This document shows, one piece after another, positions 9,285 to 18,780 of a DNA stretch of 64,000 bases. Made by a program: the position numbers and the translations under genes. Positions within the stretch are counted from its first letter, which is position 1. The number at the start of each line of letters is the position of its first letter. The notes under the pieces were generated by a model. That model was given only the letters and a program-made list of their open reading frames with translations. It searched no databases and was not told the origin of the DNA. The DNA is from Phreatobacter stygius (GTDB taxonomy: Bacteria > Pseudomonadota > Alphaproteobacteria > Rhizobiales > Phreatobacteraceae). Where the stretch lies: positions 5,903,001 to 5,967,000 of the forward strand of contig NZ_CP039690.1 in NCBI RefSeq assembly GCF_005144885.1, given 5' to 3'.

Positions 9285-10678
9285 CGCATGCGCCTGACAT
9301 CGGTGAGCCGGCCGGTGACGGCGGCGGCCGCCACCATGGCCGGCGACATCAGGTGGGTGCGCGCGCCCGGCCCCTGGCGGCCCTTGAAATTGCGGTTGGT
9401 GGTGGAGGCGCAGCGTTCGCCGGGGCCGACCATGTCGCCATTCATGCCGACACACATGGAACAACCGGACTCGACCCATTCGAGGCCGGCGGCCTGGAAG
9501 ATCGCCGCCAGGCCCTCGTCCTCGGCCTGGCGCTTGACCGCCGACGAGCCCGGCGACACCACGCCGGGGATGACGGCCCGCTTGTCGCGCAGCACCGCGG
9601 CCGCGGCGCGCAGATCCTCGATGCGGGCATTGGTGCAGGAGCCGATGAACACCCGGTCGACCGCAATGGCGTCGATCCGCTGGCCGGCGGCAAGGTCCAT
9701 ATAGGCCAGCGCGTCGCGCACCGCGGCGGCCTTGACCGGGTCGTCGATGCGGGCCGGATCGGGCACCGTCGCCGAGATCGGCAAGGCGTGTTCCGGGCTG
9801 ATGCCCCAGGTCACGGTCGGCGCGATCTCGCTGCCGTCGAGCACCACCTCGCGGTCGAACGCGGCGTCCGGATCGCTGGCGAGCCGCGCCCAGGCCGCTT
9901 CGGCGGCGTCCAGCGTCGCCCCGTCGGGCGCGAAGGGCCGGCCTCTGAGATAGGCCAGGGTTGCCGCATCGGGCGCCACCATGCCGCAACGGCCGCCGGC
10001 CTCGATCGACATGTTGCACAGCGTCATGCGGCCTTCCATCGTCAGCGCCCGGATCGCCGATCCCGCATATTCGATGGCATGGCCAGCCGCGCCGTCGGCG
10101 CCGATCGTGGCGATCACGGTGAGCATGATGTCCTTGGCCGCGATATCAGGCGCGGTCACGCCCTCGACGCGGATCCTGAGCCGCTTCGGCTTCTTCTGCC
10201 ACAAGGTCTGGGTTGCCAGCACATGGGCGACCTCGGACGCGCCGATGCCGAAAGCATAGGCCCCGAAGGCGCCATGCGTGGAGGTGTGGCTGTCGCCGCA
10301 GACGATGGTCAGCCCGGGCAGGGTCAGGCCCTGTTCCGGCCCCACCACATGAACGATGCCCTGGCGCGGATCGTCGAGCCCGAACAGGGTAATGCCATGG
10401 GTCGCGGCATTCGCCGCGAGCATGTCGACCATGCGGGAGATCGACAGGTCGGGGATCGGGCCGCCCCGCCCGCGGGTCGGCACATAATGATCGGCGACCC
10501 CGAAGGTCAGGTCCGGCCGCGCCACTGTGACGCCGCGCGCGGCGATCTGGCCGAAGGCATGATGCGACCCTTCATGGACGAAATGCCGGTCGATCCACAG
10601 AAGCGACAGGCCGTCGTCCCTGACGGTCACGACATGGGCGTCCCAGAGCTTGTCGAAGAGCGTGTATGGTGCCGTCAC
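9281..10678 (-). CDS. Aconitase-superfamily hydratase, large (Fe-S) subunit, LeuC-like
   Basis: 465 residues with a GTG start at 10676-10678. Family hallmarks: [12 protein letters not shown] at the N-terminus, [36 protein letters not shown], and three [4Fe-4S]-ligand cysteines in [10 protein letters not shown] and [10 protein letters not shown]. It would interconvert a hydroxy-diacid and an unsaturated diacid together with the overlapping small subunit. It is divergent from a GntR regulator and the large transport/catabolism operon, so its substrate is probably an intermediate of that pathway. The leucine enzyme itself cannot be excluded, since no second leuCD is visible in this window. Confidence 0.88.
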   Translation of the reverse strand: MTAPYTLFDKLWDAHVVTVRDDGLSLLWIDRHFVHEGSHHAFGQIAARGVTVARPDLTFGVADHYVPTRGRGGPIPDLSISRMVDMLAANAATHGITLFGLDDPRQGIVHVVGPEQGLTLPGLTIVCGDSHTSTHGAFGAYAFGIGASEVAHVLATQTLWQKKPKRLRIRVEGVTAPDIAAKDIMLTVIATIGADGAAGHAIEYAGSAIRALTMEGRMTLCNMSIEAGGRCGMVAPDAATLAYLRGRPFAPDGATLDAAEAAWARLASDPDAAFDREVVLDGSEIAPTVTWGISPEHALPISATVPDPARIDDPVKAAAVRDALAYMDLAAGQRIDAIAVDRVFIGSCTNARIEDLRAAAAVLRDKRAVIPGVVSPGSSAVKRQAEDEGLAAIFQAAGLEWVESGCSMCVGMNGDMVGPGERCASTTNRNFKGRQGPGARTHLMSPAMVAAAAVTGRLTDVRRMR

Positions 10679-10865
10679 TGGGTTATTCTTTCGATCACGG
10701 CTTGACCGGCGGAGATTGTATCATAGACTAGACAGCTAGCGGGAAATTGCGATGGTGTAGTTGACGTCAATGGACTTCCGGGCGCAAACGATTGCCGAAA
10801 TGTCACACTCCGCAAGGGGTTGTGACGCATGGGGCGCTGAGAGTCATCGGGGTGACGAGACAATC
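10679..10865. promoter_or_regulatory. Divergent promoter/operator region between leuC-like gene and GntR regulator
   Basis: 187 bp between two outward-facing genes. It contains a perfect 10-bp palindrome TTGACGTCAA at 10761-10770 and a small CTAG-ACAG-CTAG inverted motif at 10728-10739. On the minus strand TATGAT (10720-10725) resembles a -10 element, but no matching -35 at 16-18 bp is seen. These palindromes are candidate GntR sites only. Confidence 0.4.
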
Positions 10866-11672
10866 ATGGCAGACGCAATCGAGACCTCCAAGACGCGGCG
10901 GGTCTACCTGACCCTGCGCGATCGTATCACCTCCGGCGAACTCACTCCGGGAACCAGGCTGCCGTCCGAACCGGATCTCGCCGATCTCCACGATGTCTCC
11001 CGCGTCACCATCCGGCGCGCGCTGGCCGAACTCGAGCGCGAGGGCCTGATCTCGCGCCGGCCGGGCGCCGGCACTTTCATCACCGCCCGGATGATCAAGC
11101 GGCCGATCGTTGCCGATCTCTCCAACGCACTGGCCCACCTCGTCGAAATGGGCCGCTCGACCGATGTCCGGTTGTTGCAATTCGGTTATCTCGAGCCCGC
11201 CGCCGACGTTGCCGAGGCGCTGCGCCTCGACGACAGCGAGAAGGCCCAGCGCTCGGTGCGCGTGCGCATCATCGACGGCGAGCCGTTCAGCTATCTCGTC
11301 ACCCACGTGCCGGCGCGCATCGGCACGACCTATACCGAGCAGGAACTCGCCGCACTGCCGCTTTTGACCCTGATCGAGCGCTCCGGCGTCAAGGTCGACC
11401 GCGCCACCCAGACCATTTCCGCGACCCTTGCCGGCCCCGGTGTCGCCGAGGCGCTGGGCATCGACATCGGCTCGCCCCTGATCGCGCTCACCCGGGTCGT
11501 CTTCGACGTCAAGCGGCGCGGCATCGAGCACCTGGTCGCGCTCTATCGTCCCGACCGCTATTCGTTTCAGATGGATCTCGTCCGCATCGATTCCGGCGGC
11601 GACCGGTTGTGGTCGCCGGTCGAGCGCTTTCGCGGCGGCAATAATTTCAACGGCACGGCGACCGCCGACTGA
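10866..11672 (+). CDS. GntR-family (HutC/UTRA subfamily) transcriptional regulator
   Basis: 268 residues from ATG 10866. N-terminal winged helix (about 8-75) with the GntR pattern SGELTPGTRLPSEPDLADLHDVSRVTIRRALAELEREGLISRRPG (shown in part: LPSEPDLADLHDVSRVTIRR), then a UTRA effector-binding domain (about 95-240) ending in YRPDRYSFQMDL. The family responds to small carboxylated or sugar-like ligands. Its position between the leuCD-like pair and the ABC/catabolic operon makes it the likely local regulator. The longer frame to 10761 crosses the intergenic region and is not preferred. Confidence 0.9.
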   Translation: MADAIETSKTRRVYLTLRDRITSGELTPGTRLPSEPDLADLHDVSRVTIRRALAELEREGLISRRPGAGTFITARMIKRPIVADLSNALAHLVEMGRSTDVRLLQFGYLEPAADVAEALRLDDSEKAQRSVRVRIIDGEPFSYLVTHVPARIGTTYTEQELAALPLLTLIERSGVKVDRATQTISATLAGPGVAEALGIDIGSPLIALTRVVFDVKRRGIEHLVALYRPDRYSFQMDLVRIDSGGDRLWSPVERFRGGNNFNGTATAD

Positions 11673-11779
11673 TCGACACGACACGCGTCATCGCGCGGTC
11701 AAGCGGGGATCGAATGGTTCAACGACCGGCCTTCCACGCCGGCACTTCCAGGGTAACGGGAAAGACGGAGACGAGCGGG

Positions 11780-13018
11780 ATGACTTCTCTCAACGGCCGG
11801 ACGGCTTCTCTGAATGGATTGTCGCGGCGCAGCCTGATCAAGACCGGAGCGGCCGGCGCGACCTTGCTCTCGGCACCGGGGCTGCTCATGGCCCAGCCGG
11901 CGCCGGTCAAGCTCGGCATTCTCCAGCCGGTGACCGGCAATCTCGCCCAGGACGGCGAATATGGCCGGATCGGCGCCGAGGCCGCGATCAACGAGGTCAA
12001 TGCGGCCGGCGGCATCAAGTCGCTCGGCGGCGCCAAGCTCGAAATGGTGTTCGGTGATGCCCGCTCCAATCCGGAGGGCGGCACCCAGGAGGTCGAGCGC
12101 ATGCATGCCGAGGGCGTCGCGGCGGTGGTCGGCGGCTTTGCCTCGCCGATCTGCCTGGCCGCATCCCAGGCGGCCTCGCGTTATGATCTCGCCTATGTCG
12201 TCGATGTCGGCGTCTCCGATGCCATCGTCTCGCGCGGGCTGAAGAACACGTTCCGCTTCGGGCCGGGCTTCGGCACGGTGACCAAGGCGGCGATCGAAAA
12301 CCTGGTCAAGCTCAACGATGCCGCCGGCAAGCCGGCCAGGACGGTCGTGCTGGTCCATGAGGACGGCCTGTTCGGCACCGGGCTTGCCAAGCTGATGAAC
12401 GAGCGGCTTTCGGCGCTCGGCTTCCAGATCCTGGAGACCATTGCCCATCCGACGCCGGCGCGCGACATGTCGAACGTCGCCTTGCGCATCCGGGCGCTGA
12501 ACCCCGACCTGGTCATTCCGTCGAGCTATTACGGCGAGTTCGTGCTGCTCGCCCGCACCATGCAGCAGCAGCGCATCCGCCCGAAGGGCATCTATGCGGT
12601 GCTCAACGGGGCGGCCTCCAATTTCCGTTTCGTCAAGGAATTCCCCGAGGCCGCGGCCAATGTGATGGACTGCAATCACTGGGCCGATCCGCGCAAGCCG
12701 AAGACCGCCGAACTGCGCAAGCAGGTCGAGGCAACGGGCCGGTTCTGGCTCTACAACACGCCGCTCAACTATTCCTGCGTCCGGCTGGTGGCCGATGCCA
12801 TCGAGCGGGCCGCCTCGCGCGACCGGGTCAAGATCATCGAGGCGATCACCGCCTCGACCTTTGCCGATCACATCATGCCTTACGGCCCGACCAGGTTCGA
12901 AAACGGCCAGAACCTCGGGGCAGGGCCGGTCAACACCCAGATCCAGGGGGGCGACATCAAGGTGATCTTCCCGGCCGAATTCGCCGACGCCAAGCCGGTC
13001 TATCCGGTGACCGGCTGA
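11780..13018 (+). CDS. ABC transporter substrate-binding protein (branched-chain amino acid / amide type, LivK-like), Tat-exported
   Basis: 412 residues from ATG 11780. The N-terminus carries a twin-arginine signal (LSRRSLIKTGAAGATLLSAP). The mature protein starts near QPAPVKLGILQPVTGNLAQDG and follows the type-I periplasmic binding fold (Peripla_BP_6) with NAAGGIKSLGGAKLEMVFGD and VPSSYYGEF-like segments. It captures the pathway substrate in the periplasm for the LivHMGF transporter encoded directly downstream. The family binds amino acids, amides, urea and aromatic acids, so sequence alone does not reveal the ligand. Confidence 0.9.
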   Translation: MTSLNGRTASLNGLSRRSLIKTGAAGATLLSAPGLLMAQPAPVKLGILQPVTGNLAQDGEYGRIGAEAAINEVNAAGGIKSLGGAKLEMVFGDARSNPEGGTQEVERMHAEGVAAVVGGFASPICLAASQAASRYDLAYVVDVGVSDAIVSRGLKNTFRFGPGFGTVTKAAIENLVKLNDAAGKPARTVVLVHEDGLFGTGLAKLMNERLSALGFQILETIAHPTPARDMSNVALRIRALNPDLVIPSSYYGEFVLLARTMQQQRIRPKGIYAVLNGAASNFRFVKEFPEAAANVMDCNHWADPRKPKTAELRKQVEATGRFWLYNTPLNYSCVRLVADAIERAASRDRVKIIEAITASTFADHIMPYGPTRFENGQNLGAGPVNTQIQGGDIKVIFPAEFADAKPVYPVTG

Positions 13019-13146
13019 TAACCGGCGCGCGCGGCGCACCGTCGCGCGCGTCACGCAATAGACGACCCTGACGCGACCAGCGCTGGCCGGACCCATCCGG
13101 CCACGACGAGATGCCTTGTTTTCGTAAAGAGAAGCAGGATCATCAG

Positions 13147-14028
13147 GTGTTTCATTCCTACCCGCCCCAGATCGTGCTGGAAGCCGTGCTCAACGGCCTG
13201 CTCACCGGTTCGGTCTATGCCCTCGTCGCGCTCGGGCTGACGCTGGTCTATGGCGTGCTGCATATCATCAATTTCGCCCATGGCGCGCTGCTGACGCTCG
13301 CCATGTTCGCGGTCCTCATGGTGCATCTCGGCCTCGGGCTCGATCCTTACCTGGCGATCCCTGTCCTGACCCCGCTGTTCTTTGGCCTGGGTTATGGCCT
13401 GCAGCGCCTGGTCATCGGGCCGGCGAGCCGCAATGACGACGGTTCGATCCTGTTGGTGACGCTCGGCCTGTCGATCATCCTGGAAAATGCGCTGCTCGCG
13501 GTGTTCCGCTCGGACACCCGCGCGCTGACGCTCGACTATTCCTTCCAGGTGGTCGATCTCGGTTTTGCGCTGCTGTCGCTGCCCAGGGTGATCGGCTTCG
13601 GCGTCGCCATCCTGGTAGCGGTCGTGCTCTGGGCGGTGCTGTCGCTGACCGATACCGGCAAGGCGATCCGGGCGGTGGCGAAAGAGAAGCTCGGAGCCGC
13701 CCTGGTCGGCATCGACGTCCGGCACATCTATGCCGTCACCTTCGGGCTCGGCACGGCTTGCATCGCCATTGCCGCCTGCCTGCTGATGCCCTCCTTCTAC
13801 GTCAATCCGCGCGTCGGCAACGCCTTCGTCCTGGTCGCCTTCACCGTGGTGGTGCTGGGCGGCATGGGCTCCATCCCCGGCGCGCTGATCGGCGGGCTGG
13901 CGATCGGCGCGGTCGAAAGCCTCTGCGGCCTCTATCTCGGCGAGAGCCTCGGGCAGATCGGCATTTTCGTGATCTTCATCCTGGTGCTGCTGTTCCGCCC
14001 GACCGGCCTGTTCGGAGCCAAGGCATGA
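13147..14028 (+). CDS. livH: Branched-chain-type ABC transporter permease (LivH-like)
   Basis: 293 residues if started at GTG 13147, which has AGGA seven bases upstream; ATG 13111 would add 12 polar residues without a good ribosome site. About eight membrane helices. The signature start LNGLLTGSVYALVALGLTLVYGV and INFAHGALLTL, and the EAA-like loop GKAIRAVAKEKLGAALVGID, mark the LivH permease. It ends FRPTGLFGAKA. Its stop overlaps the next gene (ATGA). Confidence 0.92.
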   Translation: MFHSYPPQIVLEAVLNGLLTGSVYALVALGLTLVYGVLHIINFAHGALLTLAMFAVLMVHLGLGLDPYLAIPVLTPLFFGLGYGLQRLVIGPASRNDDGSILLVTLGLSIILENALLAVFRSDTRALTLDYSFQVVDLGFALLSLPRVIGFGVAILVAVVLWAVLSLTDTGKAIRAVAKEKLGAALVGIDVRHIYAVTFGLGTACIAIAACLLMPSFYVNPRVGNAFVLVAFTVVVLGGMGSIPGALIGGLAIGAVESLCGLYLGESLGQIGIFVIFILVLLFRPTGLFGAKA

Positions 14029-15026
14029 GGCTCCGGGACTTCCGATCGATCGCCCTGGTCGTGGCTCTGCTGGCCGCCCTGCCGCTCGCCGTGCCGCTGC
14101 TGGTCGGCACCGGCCTGGCGGTGGGCGCCAACCTCCTGGTCAATCTGCTGGTGTTTGCGCTGATCATCACGCTGGCGGCGCAGGGCTGGAACATCGCCGG
14201 CGGTTATGGCGGCCAGTTTTCCTTCGGCCACGCCGCCTTTTTCGGCACCGGCGCCTATGCCCAGGCGATCCTGCAGACCCGCTTCGGGGTCAATCCCTGG
14301 GCTGCTTTGCCACTGGCGGTGGCCGCCGGCGGCCTTGCCGGCGCGGCGATTGGCTATCTTGCCTTCCGGGCGCGGCTGCGCGGGTCCTATTTCGCCCTGG
14401 TGACGCTGGCTTTCGCCGAGGTTTTCCGCATCCTCGCCAATGCCGCGCCAATCACTGGCGGGGCGGCCGGCATCCTGGTGCCGCTCGACGTCCGCATCGG
14501 CAATTTCCAGTTCGCGGCGCGCGAGGCCTTCTTCTATCTGGCCCTGGCGCTGGTCGGCCTGGTCCTGGTGATCAACCGCGCGGTGGAGCTGTCGCGTTTC
14601 GGCGCCTATCTGGTGGCGGTGCGCGAGAACGAGGATGCGGCGCGCGCGCTCGGCGTCGATACGCTCAGGGTGAAGCTGAAGGCGATCACCCTGTCGGCGG
14701 CGATCACCGCCGTCGCCGGCGCGCTCTACACCCAGAAATTCCTCTATATCGATGCCAACATCGCCTATGGCTCGTGGATCTCGGTCGAGGCCTTGCTGGC
14801 GCCGATCATCGGCGGCATCGGCACGCTGTTCGGTCCCTTGTTCGGCACGCTGACCCTGCTCGGCCTCGGCGAACTGGCCAAGATCGGCATCCACGCGCTG
14901 TTCGGCGCGGCCGTGCCGGGCGTCGACCTGGTCGTCTATGGCGTGCTCTTGATCCTGGCCATCGCCTTTGCGCCCCAGGGCGTCATGGGCCTGGCGAGCC
15001 GCCTGGTGCCGAGGGGAGGCCGCTGA
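14025..15026 (+). CDS. livM: Branched-chain-type ABC transporter permease (LivM-like)
   Basis: 333 residues from ATG 14025, overlapping livH by four bases. Multiple hydrophobic helices, the LivM marker GGYGGQFSFGHAAFFGTGAYA, and the ATPase-contact loop VRENEDAARALGVDTLRVKL. It pairs with LivH to form the membrane channel. Its stop overlaps the livG start by one base. Confidence 0.93.
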   Translation: MRLRDFRSIALVVALLAALPLAVPLLVGTGLAVGANLLVNLLVFALIITLAAQGWNIAGGYGGQFSFGHAAFFGTGAYAQAILQTRFGVNPWAALPLAVAAGGLAGAAIGYLAFRARLRGSYFALVTLAFAEVFRILANAAPITGGAAGILVPLDVRIGNFQFAAREAFFYLALALVGLVLVINRAVELSRFGAYLVAVRENEDAARALGVDTLRVKLKAITLSAAITAVAGALYTQKFLYIDANIAYGSWISVEALLAPIIGGIGTLFGPLFGTLTLLGLGELAKIGIHALFGAAVPGVDLVVYGVLLILAIAFAPQGVMGLASRLVPRGGR

Positions 15027-15769
15027 TGCTGCGGGTGGAGGCGGTCACCAAACGTTTTGGCGGGCTCGTCGCGGTCAACGACGTCAGCATGCATGTCGAG
15101 GCCGGCGCGATTGCCGGCCTGATCGGCCCGAACGGCGCCGGCAAGACCACGCTGTTCACGCTGATCTCCGGTTTCGAGCAGCCGACTTCGGGACGCATCC
15201 TGTTCGAGGGCAAGGATATTACCGGCCGCAAGCCCGAGGCGCTGGCGCTGATGGGCATTGCCCGCACCTTTCAGATCGTCCAGCCCTTTGCCGGCCTCGA
15301 TGTCTGCGAAAACATTGCCGTCGGTGCCTATCTGCGCCATGCCGGTCGCGCCGAGGCGCTCGCCAAGGCGCGCGCGGTCGCGGCCAAGGTCGGTCTTGGC
15401 GCCGATCTCGACAAGCCGGCGGCATCCCTGACGGTGGCCGGCCGCAAGCGCCTGGAACTTGCGCGGGCGCTGGCCACCGAGCCGCGGCTGCTGTTGCTCG
15501 ACGAGGTTCTGGCTGGGCTCAATCCCTCGGAGATCCGCGACATCCTGCCGGTGATCCGGTCGGTGCGTGCGTCGGGCGTCACCATCTTGATGATCGAGCA
15601 TGTCATGCAGGCGGTGATGAGCCTCTGCGAGGCGGTCCATGTCATCGCCAACGGCCGCACCATTGCGCGGGGCACGCCGGCGGAGGTTGTCGGCGACAGC
15701 AAGGTGGTGGAAGCCTATCTCGGCCATGGCGCCGCCAGGCGGCTCAGTGCGGAGGCCAGTCATGGCTGA
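15026..15769 (+). CDS. livG: Branched-chain-type ABC transporter ATP-binding protein (LivG-like)
   Basis: 247 residues from ATG 15026. Walker A GPNGAGKTT, Walker B LLLLDEVLAGLNP, and H-loop IEHVMQAV are present. The signature region reads LTVAGRKRLELARALA rather than the classic LSGGQ, which is normal for LivG (often LSYGQQRRLEIARAL) but is an unusually weak form here. The C-terminal NGRTIARGTPAEV tail is typical. Overlaps livM and livF, consistent with one operon. Confidence 0.93.
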   Translation: MLRVEAVTKRFGGLVAVNDVSMHVEAGAIAGLIGPNGAGKTTLFTLISGFEQPTSGRILFEGKDITGRKPEALALMGIARTFQIVQPFAGLDVCENIAVGAYLRHAGRAEALAKARAVAAKVGLGADLDKPAASLTVAGRKRLELARALATEPRLLLLDEVLAGLNPSEIRDILPVIRSVRASGVTILMIEHVMQAVMSLCEAVHVIANGRTIARGTPAEVVGDSKVVEAYLGHGAARRLSAEASHG

Positions 15770-16475
15770 ACCGCTGCTTGTCATCAACGACCTGCGCGCC
15801 GGTTATGGTCCGACCGAGATCCTGCGCGGCCTGACCATGACGGTCGAACCTGGCGAGATCGTCGCCGTGCTCGGTTCCAATGGCGTCGGCAAGACCACGC
15901 TCAACAAGGTCCTGTCGGGTGTCTGCGCGGCGACATCGGGGCGCATCCACTTTCTCGGCCGCGATATTACCCATGCCGCCTCCCAGGTGATCGTCGACCT
16001 TGGCCTGATCCATGTTCCCGAGGGCCGGAAGATCTTCCCGAACATGACGGTGAAGGAAAATCTGGAACTCGGCTCCTACCGGCGCGGCAAAGCCAACAGA
16101 TCGATCAATCTGGAGAAGGCATTCGCAATCTTTCCCCGCTTGAAGGAACGGGTGGGACAGCAGGCGGGCACACTTTCGGGCGGCGAACAGCAGATGCTGG
16201 CCATCGGCCGCGGGCTGATGGCGGAGCCGCGGCTGATCATCCTCGACGAACCCTCGCTGGGGCTCTCGCCGCTGCTGGTCGAGGAGATGTTCCAGCTTGT
16301 CGCCCGGATCAATGCCGAGGGCCTGGCGGTCATGCTGGTCGAGCAGAATGTCGTCCAGTCGCTGGAGCTCGCCAGCCGCGCCTTCATCCTGGAGAACGGG
16401 GTCTTCGCCCTGAAGGGCAGGGCGCAGGACCTCGCCGCCGATCCCGCGCTCAAACGCGCCTATCTGGGGCTCTGA
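15762..16475 (+). CDS. livF: Branched-chain-type ABC transporter ATP-binding protein (LivF-like)
   Basis: 237 residues from ATG 15762, overlapping livG by eight bases. Walker A GSNGVGKTT, signature LSGGEQQMLAIGRGLM, Walker B LIILDEPSLGLSP, and the LivF-specific QNVVQSLELASRAFILENG. Together with LivG it powers the importer. The MmgE/PrpD gene starts only two bases after its stop. Confidence 0.94.
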   Translation: MAEPLLVINDLRAGYGPTEILRGLTMTVEPGEIVAVLGSNGVGKTTLNKVLSGVCAATSGRIHFLGRDITHAASQVIVDLGLIHVPEGRKIFPNMTVKENLELGSYRRGKANRSINLEKAFAIFPRLKERVGQQAGTLSGGEQQMLAIGRGLMAEPRLIILDEPSLGLSPLLVEEMFQLVARINAEGLAVMLVEQNVVQSLELASRAFILENGVFALKGRAQDLAADPALKRAYLGL

Positions 16476-16477
16476 CC

Positions 16478-17893
16478 ATGACCATCGTCACGCCGGGTGT
16501 GAAGACCGCCACCGAACTTGCCGCCGAACCGCGCGGGGAATGGCTCGCCGAATGGGGCCGGTTCGCCGCCAACCTGACCTTTCACGACCTGCCCGATCCG
16601 GTGGTGGCGCGCGCCAAACAGGTGATCACCGATTGCGTCGGCGCCATCACCGCCGGCATGGCGGAACCTGAAATGCAGGCGCTCGCCATGCGGCTCGGCG
16701 CCCTCGACGGCACCGGTTCGTCCCAGGTGATCGGCAGTTCGAAGCGGCTGTCCGCCTCCAACGCGGCTTTTCTCGGCGGCACCGCCGGCACCATGCTCGA
16801 GCTCGACGAGGGCAATCAATATGCCCGTGGCCATCCCGGCATTCATGTCGTGCCGGCGGCCTTGATCGCTGCTGCCCGCATGGGCTGTTCCGGCGAGGAC
16901 CTGATCACCGCGATCGTGCTCGGCTACGAGATCGGCGCCCGCATCGGCATTGCCTCCCGGCTCAATGTCGCGATGCATCCCCACGGCACCTGGGGCACGG
17001 TCGGGGCGGCGGTCGCCATCGCCCGGCTCAACGAGGCCGATCCGGAGACCATGGTCGAGACGATCAATGTCGCCTCGTCGCTCGGGCTGACCACCAGCCG
17101 CAAGACCATGCTGGAAGGCGCGACGGTGAGGAATTCCTTCGCCGGCTTTTCCAATAAGCTCGGGCTGATCGCCTGGGAAATGGTCGCGGCCGGCTTCGGT
17201 GGCGAGCGCGACGGTGTCGCGACCGTCTATGGCACGGTGGCGGCGAGCGATTTCAGGCCGGAGGCGATGACCGACCAACTCGGCGAGCGCTACGAGATCG
17301 CGCGCAATTATTTCAAGCGCCACGCCGCCTGCCGCTACACCCATGCCGCGCTCGATGCGCTGGCCGATATCACCAGACAGGCGGCCGGCCGGATCGATCC
17401 GCACGCCGTGCTCGGCATCGATGTCGCGACCTATGTCTGGGCCGCCCAGCTCGACGATCCCGAGCCGAAGACCATGCTGGCGGCGAAATTCTCATTGCCC
17501 TTCGCGCTGGCCACCACGCTGGTCCACGGCCGGGCCTCGATCGAGGCCTTCAGGGACAAGGCGCGGGCCGACAAGGTGACGCTGGCGCTCGCCAGCCGCG
17601 TGCGGGTCGACGAGGATCCGGCCTTGTCGGCCATGCTGCCGGCGGCCCGGCCGGCGCGTGTCACGCTGCGGCTCGCCGACGGACGCGTGCTGCAATCGAC
17701 CGCGATCACCAACAAGGGCGATACCGAGGATCCCTATTCGGCCGAGGAGGTGGAGCAGAAATTCATCGACATCACCGCGCCGGTCTGGGGCGAGGCCAAG
17801 GCCCTGCGCGTCATCGCCGCGGTCAAGGCGCTCGAAGCCGATATCGATCCGCAGCGCCTTTTGACCTTACTGCACATAGCCGGAGACGCCTGA
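16478..17893 (+). CDS. MmgE/PrpD family protein (2-methylcitrate dehydratase-like)
   Basis: 471 residues. The MmgE/PrpD fold is recognisable from the N-terminal helical domain (VITDCVGAITAGM; FLGGTAGTMLELDEGN) and HPHGTWGTVGAAVA, KRHAACRYTHAALDAL. Family members act on small tricarboxylates or diacids: methylcitrate dehydratase, cis-aconitate decarboxylase, iminodisuccinate epimerase. It follows livF by two bases and overlaps the lyase gene by one, so it is firmly inside the operon. Combined with the LeuCD-like hydratase and KRCGH lyase it implies handling of substituted C4-C6 diacids. The exact reaction is unknown. Confidence 0.9.
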   Translation: MTIVTPGVKTATELAAEPRGEWLAEWGRFAANLTFHDLPDPVVARAKQVITDCVGAITAGMAEPEMQALAMRLGALDGTGSSQVIGSSKRLSASNAAFLGGTAGTMLELDEGNQYARGHPGIHVVPAALIAAARMGCSGEDLITAIVLGYEIGARIGIASRLNVAMHPHGTWGTVGAAVAIARLNEADPETMVETINVASSLGLTTSRKTMLEGATVRNSFAGFSNKLGLIAWEMVAAGFGGERDGVATVYGTVAASDFRPEAMTDQLGERYEIARNYFKRHAACRYTHAALDALADITRQAAGRIDPHAVLGIDVATYVWAAQLDDPEPKTMLAAKFSLPFALATTLVHGRASIEAFRDKARADKVTLALASRVRVDEDPALSAMLPAARPARVTLRLADGRVLQSTAITNKGDTEDPYSAEEVEQKFIDITAPVWGEAKALRVIAAVKALEADIDPQRLLTLLHIAGDA

Positions 17894-18780
17894 TGCACAA
17901 CTCGGCCCAGATCCTGCGCGCACGCCTTCAAGAGCGTCCCGTCCTGGTGGCACCTGGTGTCATCGATCCGCTGACCGCGGTGCTGGCGGTCAATGCCGGC
18001 TTCGAGGCGCTCTACCTGACCGGCGCCGGCATCGCCTATACGCGGCTCGGCATGGCCGATGTCGGGCTCACCACCATGACCGAGGTGACCGAAGTGATCG
18101 CCCGCATCGCCGACAAGGTCGATGTGCCGCTGATCGTCGACGGCGATACCGGCTTCGGCAATGCCATCACCGTCCAGCGCACCATCCGCTTCTTCGAGCG
18201 GGCAGGCGCCGCCGCCATCCAGATCGAGGACCAGACCTTTCCGAAACGCTGCGGCCATCTGCGCGGCAAGGACGTGGTGCCGGTCGAGGAAATGGTCGGC
18301 AAGATCAAGGCGGCGGTCGACGCCCGGGTCAACGGCCTGCTGGTCATCGGCCGCACCGATGCGGGCGCTGTCGAGGGCTTCGAACGGGCCTTCGAGCGGG
18401 CCGAGCGTTATGCCGAGGCCGGCGCCGACATCATTTTTGTCGAGGCGCCGCGCACCAACGAGGAACTGGCCGCAGTGCCCAAGGCGCTCGGCGGCAAGCG
18501 GCCGCTGATGGCCAATATGGTCGAGGGCGGGCGCACGCCGATGACCCCGGTCAGCGAGCTGGAGGCCATGGGCTACGACCTCGTGGTGTTCTCGGCCGGC
18601 GTCGTGCGCGCCATGGCCAGGATCGCCAGGTCCTTCTACGACACGTTGAAGGCCGACGGCACCTCGGATGCCATTCGCGACCAGATGTATTCCTTCGATG
18701 AGCTCGCCGAGATCGTCGGCACCACCCAGCTCCTGGAACAGGGCCGCAAATATGATGCGGCCGGCGGAGGCGGGGCGTGA
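17893..18780 (+). CDS. Isocitrate lyase / PEP mutase superfamily lyase with KRCGH active site
   Basis: 295 residues. A (beta/alpha)8 enzyme with the Mg-binding VDGDTGFGN (Asp83, Asp85) and the lyase loop KRCGH (118-122), whose Cys is the general acid in isocitrate, 2-methylisocitrate and 2,3-dimethylmalate lyases; PEP mutases lack it. It would cleave a (substituted) malate or isocitrate to an alpha-keto acid plus a carboxylate. Its place after MmgE/PrpD and with LeuCD-like subunits matches a hydrate-then-cleave route. No citrate-synthase partner (PrpC) is present, arguing against a normal methylcitrate cycle. Confidence 0.9.
   Translation: MHNSAQILRARLQERPVLVAPGVIDPLTAVLAVNAGFEALYLTGAGIAYTRLGMADVGLTTMTEVTEVIARIADKVDVPLIVDGDTGFGNAITVQRTIRFFERAGAAAIQIEDQTFPKRCGHLRGKDVVPVEEMVGKIKAAVDARVNGLLVIGRTDAGAVEGFERAFERAERYAEAGADIIFVEAPRTNEELAAVPKALGGKRPLMANMVEGGRTPMTPVSELEAMGYDLVVFSAGVVRAMARIARSFYDTLKADGTSDAIRDQMYSFDELAEIVGTTQLLEQGRKYDAAGGGGA

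Noticed and set aside
8706-10019. 437-codon minus-strand frame that seems to fuse extra sequence to LeuD
   Set aside because: The first ~245 codons are antisense-like shadow of the leuC-like gene; the real subunit starts at ATG 9284 with an ATGA overlap.
10758-10770. TAGTTGACGTCAA shared with 47042-47054
   Set aside because: A 13-base match containing a common symmetric core; a single extra occurrence in 64 kb of mixed DNA is not enough to call a regulon.
17893-18780. PEP mutase / phosphonate metabolism gene
   Set aside because: The KRCGH loop marks C-C lyases, and no phosphonate genes are present.
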